Below are positions 1 to 12,024 of a stretch of DNA of 64,000 bases, piece by piece. Location: positions 23,387,270 to 23,451,269 of the forward strand of contig OZ022579.1 in the NCBI GenBank assembly GCA_963669155.1. Reading direction: 5' to 3'. Under the pieces are notes generated by a model that saw only the letters and a list, made by a program, of their open reading frames with translations, was not told the origin of the DNA and did no database searches. The DNA comes from Arbacia lixula (Eukaryota > Echinodermata > Echinoidea > Arbacioida > Arbaciidae). A program made the translations under genes and the position numbers. The number at the start of each line of letters is the position of its first letter. Positions within the stretch are counted from its first letter, which is position 1.

Positions 1-166
1 CGGTGAATGACATAGTACTTGAGATTAGTTTAGAAGAAGAATTACATCAATTATAGTTTTTATTTGATGGTACAACATATGGCGTATATATCTTTTGTAT
101 TTTTAGAAAGGTCGGGGCCATTTTTTTATACAGACGTACATACGTCTACGCACACATACAAACAAG

Positions 167-167
<1 letters not shown>

Positions 168-197
<30 letters not shown>

Positions 198-221
198 TAC
201 ACACACACATACACACACACA

Positions 222-262
<41 letters not shown>

Positions 263-289
263 ACACACACATACACACACACACACACA

Positions 290-334
<45 letters not shown>
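168..334. repeat. (CA)n microsatellite with TA interruptions
   Basis: Almost pure CA dinucleotide repeat on the plus strand, broken by TA steps at quasi-regular places. Open frames across it on both strands (Thr-His or Cys-Val runs) are artefacts of the repeat. Confidence 0.97.
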
Positions 335-336
<2 letters not shown>

Positions 337-1475
337 ACCCACATAGACACGATTGACATAGGCACACACATGCATTGGAGAACTACCAGCCGTATTCATG
401 GTATTTGTTTACTCTCCTTCTAGTCACAAATGAAAGCTTTATATAGATTTCGCATTTAAGTTTATGTTCCATGGCGACGAGTTTCTAAATAATTTTTCCT
501 GGAATTTGATAGGTGAATGCATGCATGACCTACTGAAAAATCTGGGTGAACGTGACACAATAGCGTATTCAAAGCATTGTGTCATAGCAGCAGTAGGTCA
601 TGACAAATACAGGGCGGAATCGAACCTTTCCTTTCCTTGTTGTGAAATAGCGGGACTGAATTATCTTGTAACTTGTAAAAGAAAGAATGTCGTTATATTT
701 TTATGTGTAGAGCTCCTTGCTCTAACTTCCTTTCTTGATTTCATGTTCCTCCTCATCTTGGAACCACGTAAAGCTGCAGGGAATTTCAGAAGGTCACGTG
801 GGTAGAGGGCTCCCACGTCAGAGACGGCACCAAGTTCTATGATGTCCTTCACTTGGCCGAGGTTGGTTGTTGGTGTTGTTGTTGTTGTTGTTGGTTGATT
901 TTAGGCGCGTGTTTAGTCACACCCGATTATGTACACGCCAGCATATAGTGGGTCGAATGCAGCTACACGTCACTAAGGAGGTGACTGGCTCTCCGGAAAG
1001 GAGTCTACGACCCTGAGCACATTTAGTTTGTTTAGTATACCAATTAGATGTCATATTGTTAATAATTTTTGTTAGAGGTGCATTTAATCTTTGACATTTC
1101 ATTTCACTCTTTTTCTCTCATGATTTTCAGCGCGCATATTTTCATTTTAAAAAATTAATAAATAAAATGGCCAGAAACATTTTCAAATTTAAAGACTGAC
1201 CGTCGCGTCGTAAACCTGTAGATGGCGCTTTACAAAACACTTACATTCTTCGCCATTTCGCTTTCACAGATTTTCGTAAGTTTTTTTAAATATCAAACTC
1301 ATTAAAAGACGATATTTACTTAATTGCTATACGATTTCACTCAGTGACACATATACGTGTCTAGTTCCGATGAATCCCTGAGCTACTTTGTGCGTCTCAC
1401 TGATTGGTCCGTGCATTCGCATCAGACGGGTTTGGGAAAAAAAAACGATACAATATATAGGATTGCGAATTTAAT
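335..1475. other. Intergenic sequence, no gene seen
   Basis: Only short open frames without recognisable domains. There is a short TTG repeat near 865-893. The longest frame (464-805, plus) has no family features and I do not call it a gene. Confidence 0.6.
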
Positions 1476-1950
1476 GAAAGAGTTCACCCTGAAAGTTGGT
1501 TTAATAAAAGCAGAAATATGACTATACAATTATCCTTTGACGAAACTCCGTTAAAGGATAATAAAGCTATAATCTTTTGAAATTTCAATTTTGTGACGTC
1601 ACGTGCGATGTGCTCTCACATATGTTGTGTGCTGTATGATACCATAAATTGCTCTTTTTCTGATTTTGATGAAGCATTTTTTTCTTCAGAAAGGTATGTG
1701 TGCATAAATTGTTTCTAATGATGTGTCAAATGCACAGATAAAAAAAATGATGCATTTCCTTTTGACTATTTACAAAACAAAATGTACACAACATATAGAA
1801 GAGCAACTCGCACGTGACGTCACAAAATAAAAATTTTAAAAACTGCAGTCTTATCCTTTGACGGATTTTCATCAAACCTTCACAAACATGTTTCTTTCAT
1901 GCTTCTTTTATTGAAACCAATTTAATTTCAGGGTGGACTATCCCTGTCAT
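1476..1950. repeat. Palindromic dispersed repeat, family B copy 1
   Basis: One of about eight copies in the window. The outer ends read as a 'gttcaccctgaaa' start and its inverse 'tttcagggtggactatcc'. Inner arms carry GTGACGTCACGTGCGA and its inverse TCGCACGTGACGTCAC around a central loop, so the whole unit folds as a long imperfect hairpin. No coding capacity. Most likely a non-autonomous DNA transposon (MITE). Confidence 0.8.
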
Positions 1951-2007
1951 GGTGCTGACGATGTGCATTTCGTTAAGCGTCATCTATAACTCACGATGGT
2001 CAGTCTT

Positions 2008-2380
2008 TAAAGGGCATATACTGCACTAGGAAGACAAAAAGCCTTCAAAAGGTGGTCGTGAGCAATCTTCCTTCCAATTTTTTTGAATTCATGTATTGTC
2101 CATTTTTAGAAACTTGCTGAACTTTACTTGCCCCTAAAATGATCCGCATATGGAGTAATTAGTGACTAAATCACAAATCCTGAAATTGTTCGGCCCAACC
2201 ATTTTGAGGATTTGTGATTTAATCACTAATAACTGCAAATGTAGATCATTTGAGGGCAAATAACTTTCATCAAGTTTCTAAAATGTACAATACATGAATT
2301 TAAAACCAATGGTAAGAAGATTGCTCACGACCACCCTTTTGAAGGCTTTTTTTGTCTTCCCAGTACAGTATATGCCTTTT
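2008..2380. repeat. Palindromic dispersed repeat, family C copy 1
   Basis: Begins AAAGGGCATATACTG and ends with the inverse. The arms (CCTTCAAAAGGTGGTCGTGAGC and its complement) pair along most of the length. A near-identical copy lies at 3690-4058. Interpreted as a foldback MITE. Confidence 0.8.
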
Positions 2381-2602
2381 AACTCTTTGGGTGCCATTTA
2401 TGCATTCTTGCCCCATTGATACACAACCAGGCGCAGAATACCTTCCCCCGTCTACACAACGGTGGTTTCACCTAGACCGCGTACTAAACGTAGACCAACT
2501 TGACGGGGTGCAAAATGAATCATCTGATACTGTCACAAAATCATTGATTCCCTTCATAGAATCACAGCAGTGTGTGATATAAATAATTCAATGTGTAAAT
2601 AC

Positions 2603-3150
2603 TTTAAGGATTGTCCGTCTCTTTTGCAAGCTTAAAATTTGAAATCGTCTATCACGATCGTAAATTGAAGAAAGTGTGACCATTTCTAAGAATATAGCAT
2701 GTTGAAGCTTTCTGTATAGGCTATGTAAAAAGTTTCAGCCGTTCAATTTCAAACCGATTTTTTTTCGTACTACGAAAAAAGTATTAGTCTTTGTTAAGGT
2801 ATCTATGTGGTTATTATGCATGTGTGAAATCCTAATTTTATGAGTAATTACCAAACTTTGGAGATGATTCCTTCTATAGAACAATTTTTTTTATAATTGT
2901 TTTATAATATTTTATATGTTTTATAATTTAATAAACAGATTAATCAATAAAGCATATATTTCAACACAAACTGCTAAGAGCCTGAGGTAAAGACTATTAA
3001 TCAGACGTTGTTTACGTGCATTATTTGAATTTTACACTACGTATCAGTTTCAAATTATGAACATACAGCTTGCTAACACTTCTCTGTATGTTTTTCCAAT
3101 GTTTCGATGGTTTTGTGGTGATCTGAAAAAGGGACGGGCTGTCTTTAAAA
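2603..3150. repeat. Foldback-type repeat, family D copy 1
   Basis: Left end 'ttgtccgtctctttt' and right end 'aaaaagggacgggctgtc' are inverted relatives. An internal inverted motif TTTTCGTACTACGAAAA lies near 2763. A second copy with the same ends sits in intron 1 of the EF-hand gene (13417-13902). Confidence 0.65.
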
Positions 3151-3237
3151 CTGTGGTGATTCCGAGGAATAAACCAACTATATTAAAGTATTATAAGGAC
3201 TCATGTTGTTTTACTTGGCGCCCATAAAGTTACTCCA

Positions 3238-3396
3238 GGGCCCCGTTGCATAAAACTTACCATTAATGATAACTTTGCTACCAATGGCAACTTCAATTAA
3301 AATCTTGTATTTGATTGGCTTTCGATCTATGTTACCATGGTAGTTACCATTAATGGCAGAGTTACCATCAATGGTAAGTTTTCTGCAGCGGGGCCC
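3238..3396. repeat. MITE-like hairpin, family A copy 1
   Basis: Starts GGGCCCCGTTGCATAAAAC and ends GCAGCGGGGCCC. The interior is made of TTACCATTAATGGTAA-type palindromes, so the element is a nested hairpin of about 160 bp. Other copies at 4131-4292, 5485-5646 and a truncated one at 8130-8253. Confidence 0.85.
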
Positions 3397-3494
3397 AGGT
3401 ATAGTTCACGTAGGCCCTATTTAGTTAAACTACCGTTGTAAATACGAGCCCTAATCGTTACATTCATTTCACAATCATCGGGGGTCGTTTTGCA

Positions 3495-3624
3495 TATAGG
3501 TTTTCAATTATTGTAACTTATCATCAATGGTAGTTACCATGGCGACATGTGCAGTAATGAGAGATCATCGGCTGTAGCCATGGTAGTTACTATTGAGGGT
3601 AAGTTACAATGATTGAAACCCTAT
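3495..3624. repeat. Short foldback element related to family A
   Basis: Ends TATAGGTTTTCAAT and ATTGAAACCCTATA are inverted. The interior again consists of ATGGTAGTTACCAT palindromes, but the outer ends differ from the GGGCCCCGTTGC family. Confidence 0.65.
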
Positions 3625-3689
3625 AAGCCTATACAGCATGGCCCACATCTTCCAGTGGACCGAGGTTTGTCAGAAGCACTTTCAAGTTT

Positions 3690-4058
3690 AAAGGGCATAT
3701 ACTGTACTGGGAAGACAAAAAGGACTTCAAAAGATGATCATGAGCAATCTTCTTGCCAATGGTCTTAAATTCATGTATTGCCCATTTTAGAAATTTGCTG
3801 AAAGCTATTTTCCCCCAAATGATCTACATTTGGAGTAATTAATGATTATCAGTGAGATTCTCCAAATGTTCGGCCCGAACATTTGGGGGATTTGTGATTT
3901 AATTACTAATAACTACAAATGTGGATCATTTAAAGGGCAAATAACTTTCAGCAAGTTTCTAAAATAGACAATACATGAATTTAAGACCATTGGCAAGAAG
4001 ATTGCTCACGATCACCTTTTGAAGGCTTTTGGTCTTCCCATTACAGTATATGCCCTTT
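3690..4058. repeat. Palindromic dispersed repeat, family C copy 2
   Basis: Same ends and arms as the copy at 2008-2380 and similar length. The two copies lie about 1.7 kb apart, with family A and related hairpins between them. Confidence 0.8.
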
Positions 4059-4130
4059 AACTCGATGCGTGCAACAGTTTCGTCTTCTCGCATCATTTTG
4101 ATACACAGTGATATCAGGTGGAGAACACCA

Positions 4131-4292
4131 GGGCCCCGTTGCATAAAACTTACCATTAATGGTTACTATGTAATCAATGGTAATTACCATGGTAATATCG
4201 CCCATCAACCAATCAAATTTAAAGTTTCCAAAGAAGCTGTTGCCAGTGATAGCAAAGCTACCATCAATGGGAAGTTTTATGCAATGGGGTCC
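4131..4292. repeat. MITE-like hairpin, family A copy 2
   Basis: GGGCCCCGTTGCATAAAAC start and an inverted ATGCAATGGGGTCC end, with an interior of ATGGTTAC/GTAACCAT-like palindromes. Confidence 0.85.
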
Positions 4293-4432
4293 ATGTCAAC
4301 ACTGAATGTCTTTACATGTTTCATAAAGGTATAAAGGTCGCCATGGTCGCCGCAGACGATATTGCCACAATATTCTATATTCTTCTATACAGTACCCGAA
4401 GTAGTGCCGTCATATGAGCATGTTGCCAAGAC

Positions 4433-4570
4433 CAAAACAAAATCACTCCAGTGGGGGGTTCAACGGACGGGTCCGATATTGTCTAGCGGCCTAGTGTTGG
4501 GCATTCCCAATCACAGTCCACGTTGTGATCACCGCTGCTTGCTCTACCCGCATAGTTAGCATAAGAAGCA
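4433..4570. repeat. Dispersed repeat, family E copy 1
   Basis: Segment around 'tctagcggcctagtgttgggc' and 'gcttgctctacccgcatagtt' recurs inverted near 10548-10690 and in similar orientation near 56215-56340. Ends are not sharply defined and there is no coding capacity. Confidence 0.5.
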
Positions 4571-4577
4571 ATGTGAT

Positions 4578-5144
4578 GAAAGAGATCGCCCTGAAATTGT
4601 TTTGGATTTCAATAAAAGGGGACACGCGAAAGGAAAATGTTAGTGAATGTTTTACGAAAATCGGTCAAAGGAACATTCTGATTTTAAAATTTTGATTTTG
4701 GGACGTCACGTGCGAGATGCTCTCTTATTACTTTTTTCCATAAATTGACTTTTTTTATGTTGTTTGATGTAGGAATATATTCTTTTCATAGCGACATGTG
4801 CGTAAAATCATGTATCTAATGACATATAAAATACACAGAAGAAAGAGTAAATATCCTTTTGAGCAAATGGACGTTTTAAAAAAAAAAAGGGACACAGCAT
4901 TATTATAAGAGAGCACGTGACGTCACAAAATCAAAATGTAGAATAAAAACTGTTTTTTCCTTTGACCGATTATCATCAAGCCTTCACTAATATGTTTCGT
5001 TCGTGACGTCACAAACTCAAAACTTAAGAATTAAAAACCTTTTTTTTTCCTTTGACCGATTATCGTCAAGCCTTAACTAATATGTTTCGTTCATGTGTCT
5101 CCTTATATTGAAACCAAAACAATTTCAAGGTGAACTATCCCTTT
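4578..5144. repeat. Palindromic dispersed repeat, family B copy 2
   Basis: Same architecture as 1476-1950. The right arm contains an internal direct duplication of about 90 bp (CTTTGACCGATTATC occurs twice, near 4959 and 5050), which lengthens this copy. Confidence 0.8.
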
Positions 5145-5484
5145 TAAATGATGTCACACTTCGGTACTTTATGTTTTATGTTTCCTTTCTTCAGATCGCG
5201 TCGTGGACGTCCTTCATCGCGTGGCTGTGTCTGCCTCCAGTGGCTTGGAGCGGCGTGTTTTTCGTCTCGAGCCGCAGACGCTTTGAGAACAGCACGGACC
5301 GGATATCCGACGTCCCGACCTGACGATTCGGCACCAAAATGAGCCTTACTATGTACTGACATTGGTCGAAGCCGTGATATATTCTCTGTGAGCATTTCTT
5401 TAGAGTGCGGCATCTGTGGATTTTTGAGCCGACAACATGCGCTTATCGTATAGATAAGACTGTGACCAACACGCGAGGGGTTCA

Positions 5485-5646
5485 GGACCCTGTTGCATAA
5501 AACTTACCATTATAATGGTAACTTTGCTATCAATGGCAAGTTCTATGGAAGACTAGAATTTGATTGGCTGTCCAGCGATATTACCATGGTAGTTACAATT
5601 GATGGTAGAGTTACCAAAAATGGTAAATTTTATGCAACGGGGGCCC
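5485..5646. repeat. MITE-like hairpin, family A copy 3
   Basis: GGACCCTGTTGCATAAAAC start and TATGCAACGGGGGCCC end, inverted, about 160 bp, same nested palindromes as the other copies. Confidence 0.85.
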
Positions 5647-7920
5647 TACCTATAGACAAGATCCATCTGACACGCAAGGCAGCTATTACAACCAATTAGA
5701 TGTTCCGAAATGCCCCCGCAGACGTCACGATTTTGTCACGATTCTGCATTAGAAATGACCTATACAACTTGGAAATGTGACGCAACGTACTTGTACAAAT
5801 TCCATGACCGGGTTCTGGGATTCAGCCTGTTGCAGCGACATACGACTGATCGGATCGTACCGCCTGTGGTGGTCTTCAGGCCAAATGGATATAGACTCAC
5901 ACATGATCCATGTCGCACCGTACCTCGCGATTTTGAATCATATGAAAGGACAGGGGGGAAATGAAAGTTCGCTGTATAATGGCCAAGTTGAAGCTTAGAG
6001 GTAATAGAAATATCACATACACTGGTAAGTACCCTAGCTGTCCAACTAAAATCCGCCAAGAGTAGACAAGAGGTAGCCAAGAGAAACAGTGTTTAAGATC
6101 AGCCAAGAGTAGCAAATGTCAGCAAACAAGCTGTCAAGGGCTGTAGGAGAAACCAGGACACACCGAAGACACGTGGTAGACCTCTGTAGGACTGATGAAA
6201 TGGTTGCTCAGTGACTTGAATCGATATTGTAGAATGAATTCGTGTAAAACCATGAGATCTCTTGGCGGCTTCTGCGCGGCGATAACGATAACTATAACGA
6301 TCACGAACTAATGCATCTTTTGGCTGCTCTTGGTGGCTTTTCGAGGAAACCACAGGGAGAAACCTATTGGAATGATAATCGGTATGTTATCGATACTGAT
6401 GAAGTTGGTTATTCCCTGTTTCCGTATTTGATGTATACATCAAAGATCCGTTATATGCAGGAATATCGACACCACTACGGTATCTGCAATGTTACCATTT
6501 TGTGTTGGGGACACCACTGTCCTCGCGCGGTCTGGCACATGTATCGAGAGCGCACATGCATGTCTCATGCACTACTTTACGCACCAACGATGTTTAATTA
6601 ATTAAGAAGTCATGTTTGGACCAATTAAACTGCGCGAATTATGCCTATACGGTTACGGTCAAGGTTGGAGTTACTGTTAAGGCTAGGGTCAGGCTTTAGT
6701 TATGATTTCGTATTTAATAATATTCGCAGGATACGAAAGCACATTCGCGCGAAATCGTAAGCATTGTCGTAGTGCTTGGCACACACTACAGTGCAGTGGT
6801 GGTGCGCGCAAGCTCAAAATCTCTCCCTCTCTTGTCCTGAAGACACCAAAGCGGAAATCACGCAGTGGTGCCGCAATCAGTAGTCGAATATGTATAGTGT
6901 ATGTGGTTTTTTTTACCATCATTCGGAAATAGATGATAATAAAAACGAACGATCGGATCGCAGTCGTATATAGATATCAACATAATTTGATGTCAAATTC
7001 TATACTAGGAAGGCGACTTTTATTTCAGACCTTTTCGTGGTGTAAGTTCAATATCTTCTCGGCGTTGAATTTAACGTCCTTATATTGTCATATGAGTATA
7101 TTGCACGTCTAATAGTTTACCTTCAAAACTTTCAGTGTTAGTGCTTATTGATAACGTACCAGAAACTCAAAATAATACTTGTATTGAAACAAGAGGAAAG
7201 GGTAACTCACGTTGTATTTTATATGTTGTGATATTTGATATGTATCATCTTGAAAAGTATATTACTGCTCAAAAACACATTATGCAAATATTTGCCCAGC
7301 AAAGTGGAAAAATTAACCTCAGTACATTGCTTCTTGTTTATGTTGTTCGTCCCTTGATTGGCTTGTAGCGGACCGATCTCCGTACAAGGATTCCCATTAC
7401 TCATATATTCGGACACTAGATGGCCACATTTCATCTTTTCCGCTGACGCGGCTGATGGGCCAATATTAATTTTGTCTCGTTTTCTTCCAAAAACACATCT
7501 GATACAACATGCTTAATATTGTGTGAAGAGGCCTTTGTTTATTTGAATCCACAATATTGCTTCGGAACCTGTAGAAATATGCCTTTCATAAATACTTGAA
7601 TCTCTGTTGTTTCAATGTTCATCAACATTGATAAATTACTGCCCATCCAACGCACGTGTATAAGGAATATATCATGTATAATTCACACCCGTCTTGAAAC
7701 TCCGTAGAAATGTATTTTATAATTTGGCGACGGTACCAAATATGCCAACGAAGTTCATGTGCTAGTGTTGCGTCTTGAGTGAGTGTTTATATGATAATGT
7801 ACTGTGTACCGTGTAAGCGTCTGTTTGTATGTACATTGAACGTATGGCTGTTTGACCACGATTTAGGTTTAATATGCGCAATGCACATGCATATAACTCT
7901 TTCACTATCTCCTCCCCCCC
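5647..7920. other. Intergenic sequence with one dispersed repeat
   Basis: No supportable gene. Region 6130-6345 is similar, in inverse orientation, to 15810-16030 in the EF-hand gene's intron (shared words around 'cagaggtct' and 'agcccttg'), so it is a dispersed repeat. The rest shows nothing recognisable. Confidence 0.5.
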
Positions 7921-7926
7921 CCCCCG

Positions 7927-7986
<60 letters not shown>

Positions 7987-7988
7987 AT
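7921..7988. repeat. Poly-C plus (CT)n microsatellite
   Basis: A C run followed by about 30 CT dinucleotides. Overlapping Ser-Leu open frames are repeat artefacts. Confidence 0.97.
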
Positions 7989-8129
7989 CTTACCCTAGCC
8001 TTCAGTACCCCACCCCGCCCCCCACATGTCCTCCTTTCAGCTTCCCTTCCCTTTACTTTTCATTTTTCAATTTATGTCTCTTTCTCCTTAATTCTACTTT
8101 CTTCCTTCATCTTGTCACCGTCGCATAGA

Positions 8130-8253
8130 AATCACCACTAATGGTAACTGCCGTGGTAACATCGCTTGGCAGCCAATCAAAATCAAGGTCTCCATACAGG
8201 GTGCCATTGTTCCAGAGTTACCATCAATGGAAAGTTTCATGCATTAGAACCCA
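8130..8253. repeat. MITE-like hairpin, family A, truncated copy 4
   Basis: Contains the inner and right parts of family A (TGGTAACTGCCGTGGTAAC, CAGCCAATCAAA, GTTACCATCAATGG) and ends near ATGCATTAGAACCC. The GGGCCCCGTTGC left end is missing. Confidence 0.7.
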
Positions 8254-8937
8254 AAATCCCGTTATCTTCTATTGTCCGATACGCGTTCTTGTAACTTATA
8301 TCAAGTTGTACAGATACTGTTCGTCTAAAAATTGTCTAAGTACGTTCTACAGGTATTTTTATATGATACTTTTGTGCTCTGGGTTATGTTTTCAATCAAA
8401 CTTTGTTGGATATCGATATTGTAAAATATACCGAACATTGTCCTGTGTAAATTTCATGCCAACATTATTTTTTTTTTTTGTATGTTCAGCATGACCAATA
8501 AATACTTGAATCTTTATGAATCAAATTTCATGTGTGTCATCGGGGTTTTTTTTTTCCTTGGATACGCAGATACATACTCACAGACACACAGACACCCATA
8601 CTTACATGAACACCCACACACACACTTTCACACATGCACGTGTCACCTGAAAGGTGTCACGAGTTTACAAGTGTCACAGGTATCAGGCATTACGTCACTG
8701 GAAATGGTGAAAACAATTGCAATTCCATCTTACCAGTATTGGAGCTTCCAGGGCCGGTGCAGGTTTGCGCGAAGTGTATTTCTTTCTCATCATGATCAGT
8801 CATTAGATAATAATATGTCACACCTTCAGCACAATTCGGAGAGTGGTGGTAGCACAGAAGTACGTTTAACACTTTCGTGAAAGCAACGGGAATGAGTCGT
8901 TAGCAACGATATGTTTCCGCCACGGATACCAAGGATA
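8254..8937. other. Intergenic sequence, no gene seen
   Basis: Contains a poly-T run near 8467 and a loose CA-rich stretch near 8577-8640. No supportable coding sequence. Confidence 0.5.
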
Positions 8938-9225
8938 CCCTGCGTCCTGTATCAGATGTATTATTAGGTCATTGCGTATTTAAAACATATGAATATTCAG
9001 CGCTTAGTTTGATGGAATTGCGCGCTGTGATTGGACACAAATTTTCTGCGTCCTCTACCAAATGTGTTATTACGTCAGTGCGTAAGCCGTTTGATGAATA
9101 TTCAGTGCTTAGTTTGATAGAGTATCGCGCTGTGATTGGATACAAGTTTTCTGCGTCCTATATCAAGTGTATTATTACGTCAGTGCGTAAGCCGTTTGAT
9201 GATTATTCAGCGCTCAGTTTGAAAT
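8938..9225 (+). repeat. Tandem repeat, about 105-bp unit, roughly 2.7 copies
   Basis: Units share GCGCTGTGATTGGA, TTTTCTGCGTCC, TATTACGTCAGTGCGTAAGCC and ATTCAGCGCTTAGTTTGA. The second and third units are 105-110 bp apart. A further 1.4 units occur near 10024-10170, so the family is also dispersed. Confidence 0.8.
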
Positions 9226-10023
9226 ACTTTATGGACCTCCCCAAAAGAGAGAGAATAATATTATGTAAATTCAGATTTCCAATCACCACTTACCGATTGT
9301 CTCTGGGAGATATTCTAATACTCCAAGGAATATGAGGTTATGTAAACTTTGCACTCTTCAATCATTAGGGGACGAATTTCATTATTTATTTTAATGCCCC
9401 TTTTTGCGGGCGAAAGAAAGTCGTTACTAAGCAGATATTTTAACAAAAAAAAACGAAATACATACAAAATGGAGCAGCTTTTTAATTCATCCAGTTGTAA
9501 AGTGTGCCTAAATCCTGTAAAATGTAAAAAGATAATGAATCAATTTAAATAACTGTACATTTTGCTAAAGCCAGTTTATGTATATCAATAACAATTTTTG
9601 ACTATACCTGTATGTTGTTGTTGTTGATATTATTGTTTTCTTTTTGTTTAAGTTAACTCATATTCAAAAATATCATTTAAAGTCGCAAATAACTTTTTTT
9701 TTTCTATATTTTTCCCTTTTTTCTTGTCTTCTTTTCTCCTTTTCTTACATTTGTTTTCTTCTTTTAAAAAGTTAGTTTGCTACTTTATGCTCGATATGAT
9801 TCTTTATTACGCTTTATGCGATGAGCTTTCAATCACTTTCCTGTTTATCACTCCCTTTAGGCGTATACCTGAATTGATATCATGATTTATTTTCGGTATA
9901 TATCTTTTGTAAATATTTTAAATGATACGGATCAATATCATTGTAAAACAGACATGATTATCCCCAATACCTAACAAGGTGACATGGGATCAATAAATTG
10001 TCATTGTCATTGTCATTGTCATT
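9226..10023. other. Intergenic AT-rich sequence, no gene seen
   Basis: Poly-T and poly-pyrimidine runs near 9690-9760. A hexanucleotide TCATTG repeat at about 9997-10024 abuts the next satellite fragment. No supportable gene. Confidence 0.5.
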
Positions 10024-10170
10024 GATGGCGTAGCGCGCTGTGATTGGACACAAGTTTTCTGCGTTCTATATCAAATGTTTATTGCGTCAGTGCGTTAGCC
10101 GTTTGATGAATATTCAGCGCTTGGTTTGCTTTAAATATAGCGCGCTGTGATTGAACGCAAGTTTTTGCAT
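10024..10170 (+). repeat. Separate 1.4-unit fragment of the 105-bp tandem repeat
   Basis: Carries GCGCGCTGTGATTGGACAC, TTTTCTGCGTTC, ATTGCGTCAGTGCG and ATTCAGCGCTTGGTTTG, matching 8938-9225. Confidence 0.75.
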
Positions 10171-10539
10171 CTCGTTTCTTTAGTAATAGTACGTGGATCA
10201 TGGCACATTCTTCGCTTGTAGAGAAATTCCGTGAAAGGTGTGAAGAAGCGTTTCGCTCCTACTGATTGGTCGTAGCTGTTGATGTATGTCGTAATTTTTG
10301 CTTTGTGGATGATGCTAGTAACGATTAGCTAAAAAGAAGGCTACGAAGGTAAAATGAATTTTTATTTATAAATATGTTGAAAATCTCACAATGATTGTTC
10401 GCAACTTCACTTAATGACAACTTTCCTTCTTCGAATATTTGTTTTTATTTCTTTATACGATTGAAAAGATATTGAAAACAGCGGAGGTAACAATAATAGA
10501 TAGATACTTGATCACAGATCACCAAAGAGAACCGAAGTG

Positions 10540-10690
10540 TGACGTCATTCAAACATGTTGTCAAGGCAACTGATTCTAAACTACGAGGGTAGAGCAAACA
10601 TCGGTGAGCAAAGCGGGGGCTCTCAATTCGAGTGCCTGACACTAGTCCGCCAAAACAATTCCGGAAGAGTGAAACTCTCACTTGAGAGAT
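10540..10690 (-). repeat. Dispersed repeat, family E copy 2
   Basis: Inverse relative of 4433-4570 and 56215-56340 ('acgagggtagagcaaacatc', 'gcctgacactagtccgcc'). No coding capacity. Confidence 0.5.
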
Positions 10691-11201
10691 GTTCTTAAAA
10701 ACCAGAAGCCGGCGTCACAATGGCTACGACGACACCACTTCTATACACTATACGCCCATCACGTATCTACCGGTATATTACATGCAAACATCGATCCCCG
10801 GATGCGTGCATTTTTTGTTTACGCCATTGCCATGACTGCCTAGCCATTTTTGCCAACAATTGCGATGATTCATGCTGGAGGTTGAGTATACGCTTGCGAT
10901 CGTCTGCTCACACGGTTAGACTGCGAGCTTGCGTGCTTGAAATATGCAAATTCTATTTTATTGTTTTTGAAATGTGTCGGATTTACCAGGGATGTGGAAT
11001 GATGATTGTCATATCGACACTACGCCAGTATCCACAATATCAAATTATCATTACGTCACAGCCAAAAGATTTGCAGCAGCTCTCGCGATCGCCTGCGCTC
11101 ACAGTACCCAATGCATATACACAACAATACACGGCGTAAACTTTGATATGAGCCGATTCATTATTTTTTTTTACTAGATGGCTAGGCAACGGTGTCTTGA
11201 A

Positions 11202-11690
11202 GGGATAATTCACCCTAAATTATTTTTTTAGTTTCAATAACAGGGGATACATTAAGGGAACATATTAGTGAAGGTTTGACTAAAATCGATCAAAGTATAA
11301 GAAAGTCATTTGATTTTAAAGTTTTTATTTTGTGACGTCACATGCGAGGTACTCTACCATATGTTGTGTACTACTTTTTCCTTTAAATGCCATATTTTCT
11401 TTGATTAAGGAATACATTCTTTTCATAGCAATATGATTGTAAAAACGTATGTCTAATGATTTATCTAACCCACAGGTCAATATCCTTTTGAGAAAATTGA
11501 CATTTTCCAAAATAATTGTACACAACATATGGGAGAGCATCTCGCACGTGACGTCACAAAATCAAAACTTTAAAATAATCACTTAATTTTGCTTTGACCT
11601 ATTTTCGTCAAGCATTCACTAAAATGTTCCTTTCATGTGTCTCCTTTTATTGAAACCAAAATAATTTCATGGTGAACTATTCCTTTCAAA
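11202..11690. repeat. Palindromic dispersed repeat, family B copy 3
   Basis: AAGGGATAATTCACCC start and GGTGAACTATTCCTTT end. Internal arms TTGTGACGTCACATGCGAGG and its inverse near 11540 bracket a loop. Length and layout match the other family B copies. Confidence 0.85.
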
Positions 11691-11842
11691 TAGGCGACCC
11701 CCAGATATTCATTTTAACATGTGCTAGTCTAGCCAATCGCTTCTGGACATGACTCCGGCTGGAGATGGCGACGGAAGAAGTTGATGTTTCTCCATCCGCG
11801 CATTGACCCTGACCATCGGCATGCATAGCCTAGGTACTAGGC

Positions 11843-12024
11843 TGTGAGATGCATGGACACAACTCAGTCTGGTAACAACTATATCTAGTGTCACAGACTA
11901 CTTCCTAATTATGTCATGGCTCATCTGGTTCCTTCCCCTCCTTCAGAGGAGCGAAGATGGGTTTAGGGTATAGTCTGTGTTACCAGACATAGTTGTTATA
12001 CTGGTTGTGTCCATACACCTCACA
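11843..12024. repeat. Inverted repeat with arms of about 55 bp
   Basis: Arm 11843-11899 (TGTGAGATGCATGGACACAA... to ...TCACAGAC) is mirrored by 11972-12024 (GTCTGTG... to ...CCTCACA), with a spacer of about 72 bp. It may be a small foldback element. Confidence 0.7.

Noticed and set aside
64-423. Open frames rich in Thr-His or Cys-Val
   Set aside because: They only read through the CA microsatellite.
464-805. 113-residue open frame on the plus strand
   Set aside because: No domain, no splice or promoter support, composition like neighbouring non-coding DNA.
5144-5413. Overlapping frames around 5100-5410 on both strands
   Set aside because: Short, mutually overlapping, without domains; part lies in the family B repeat.
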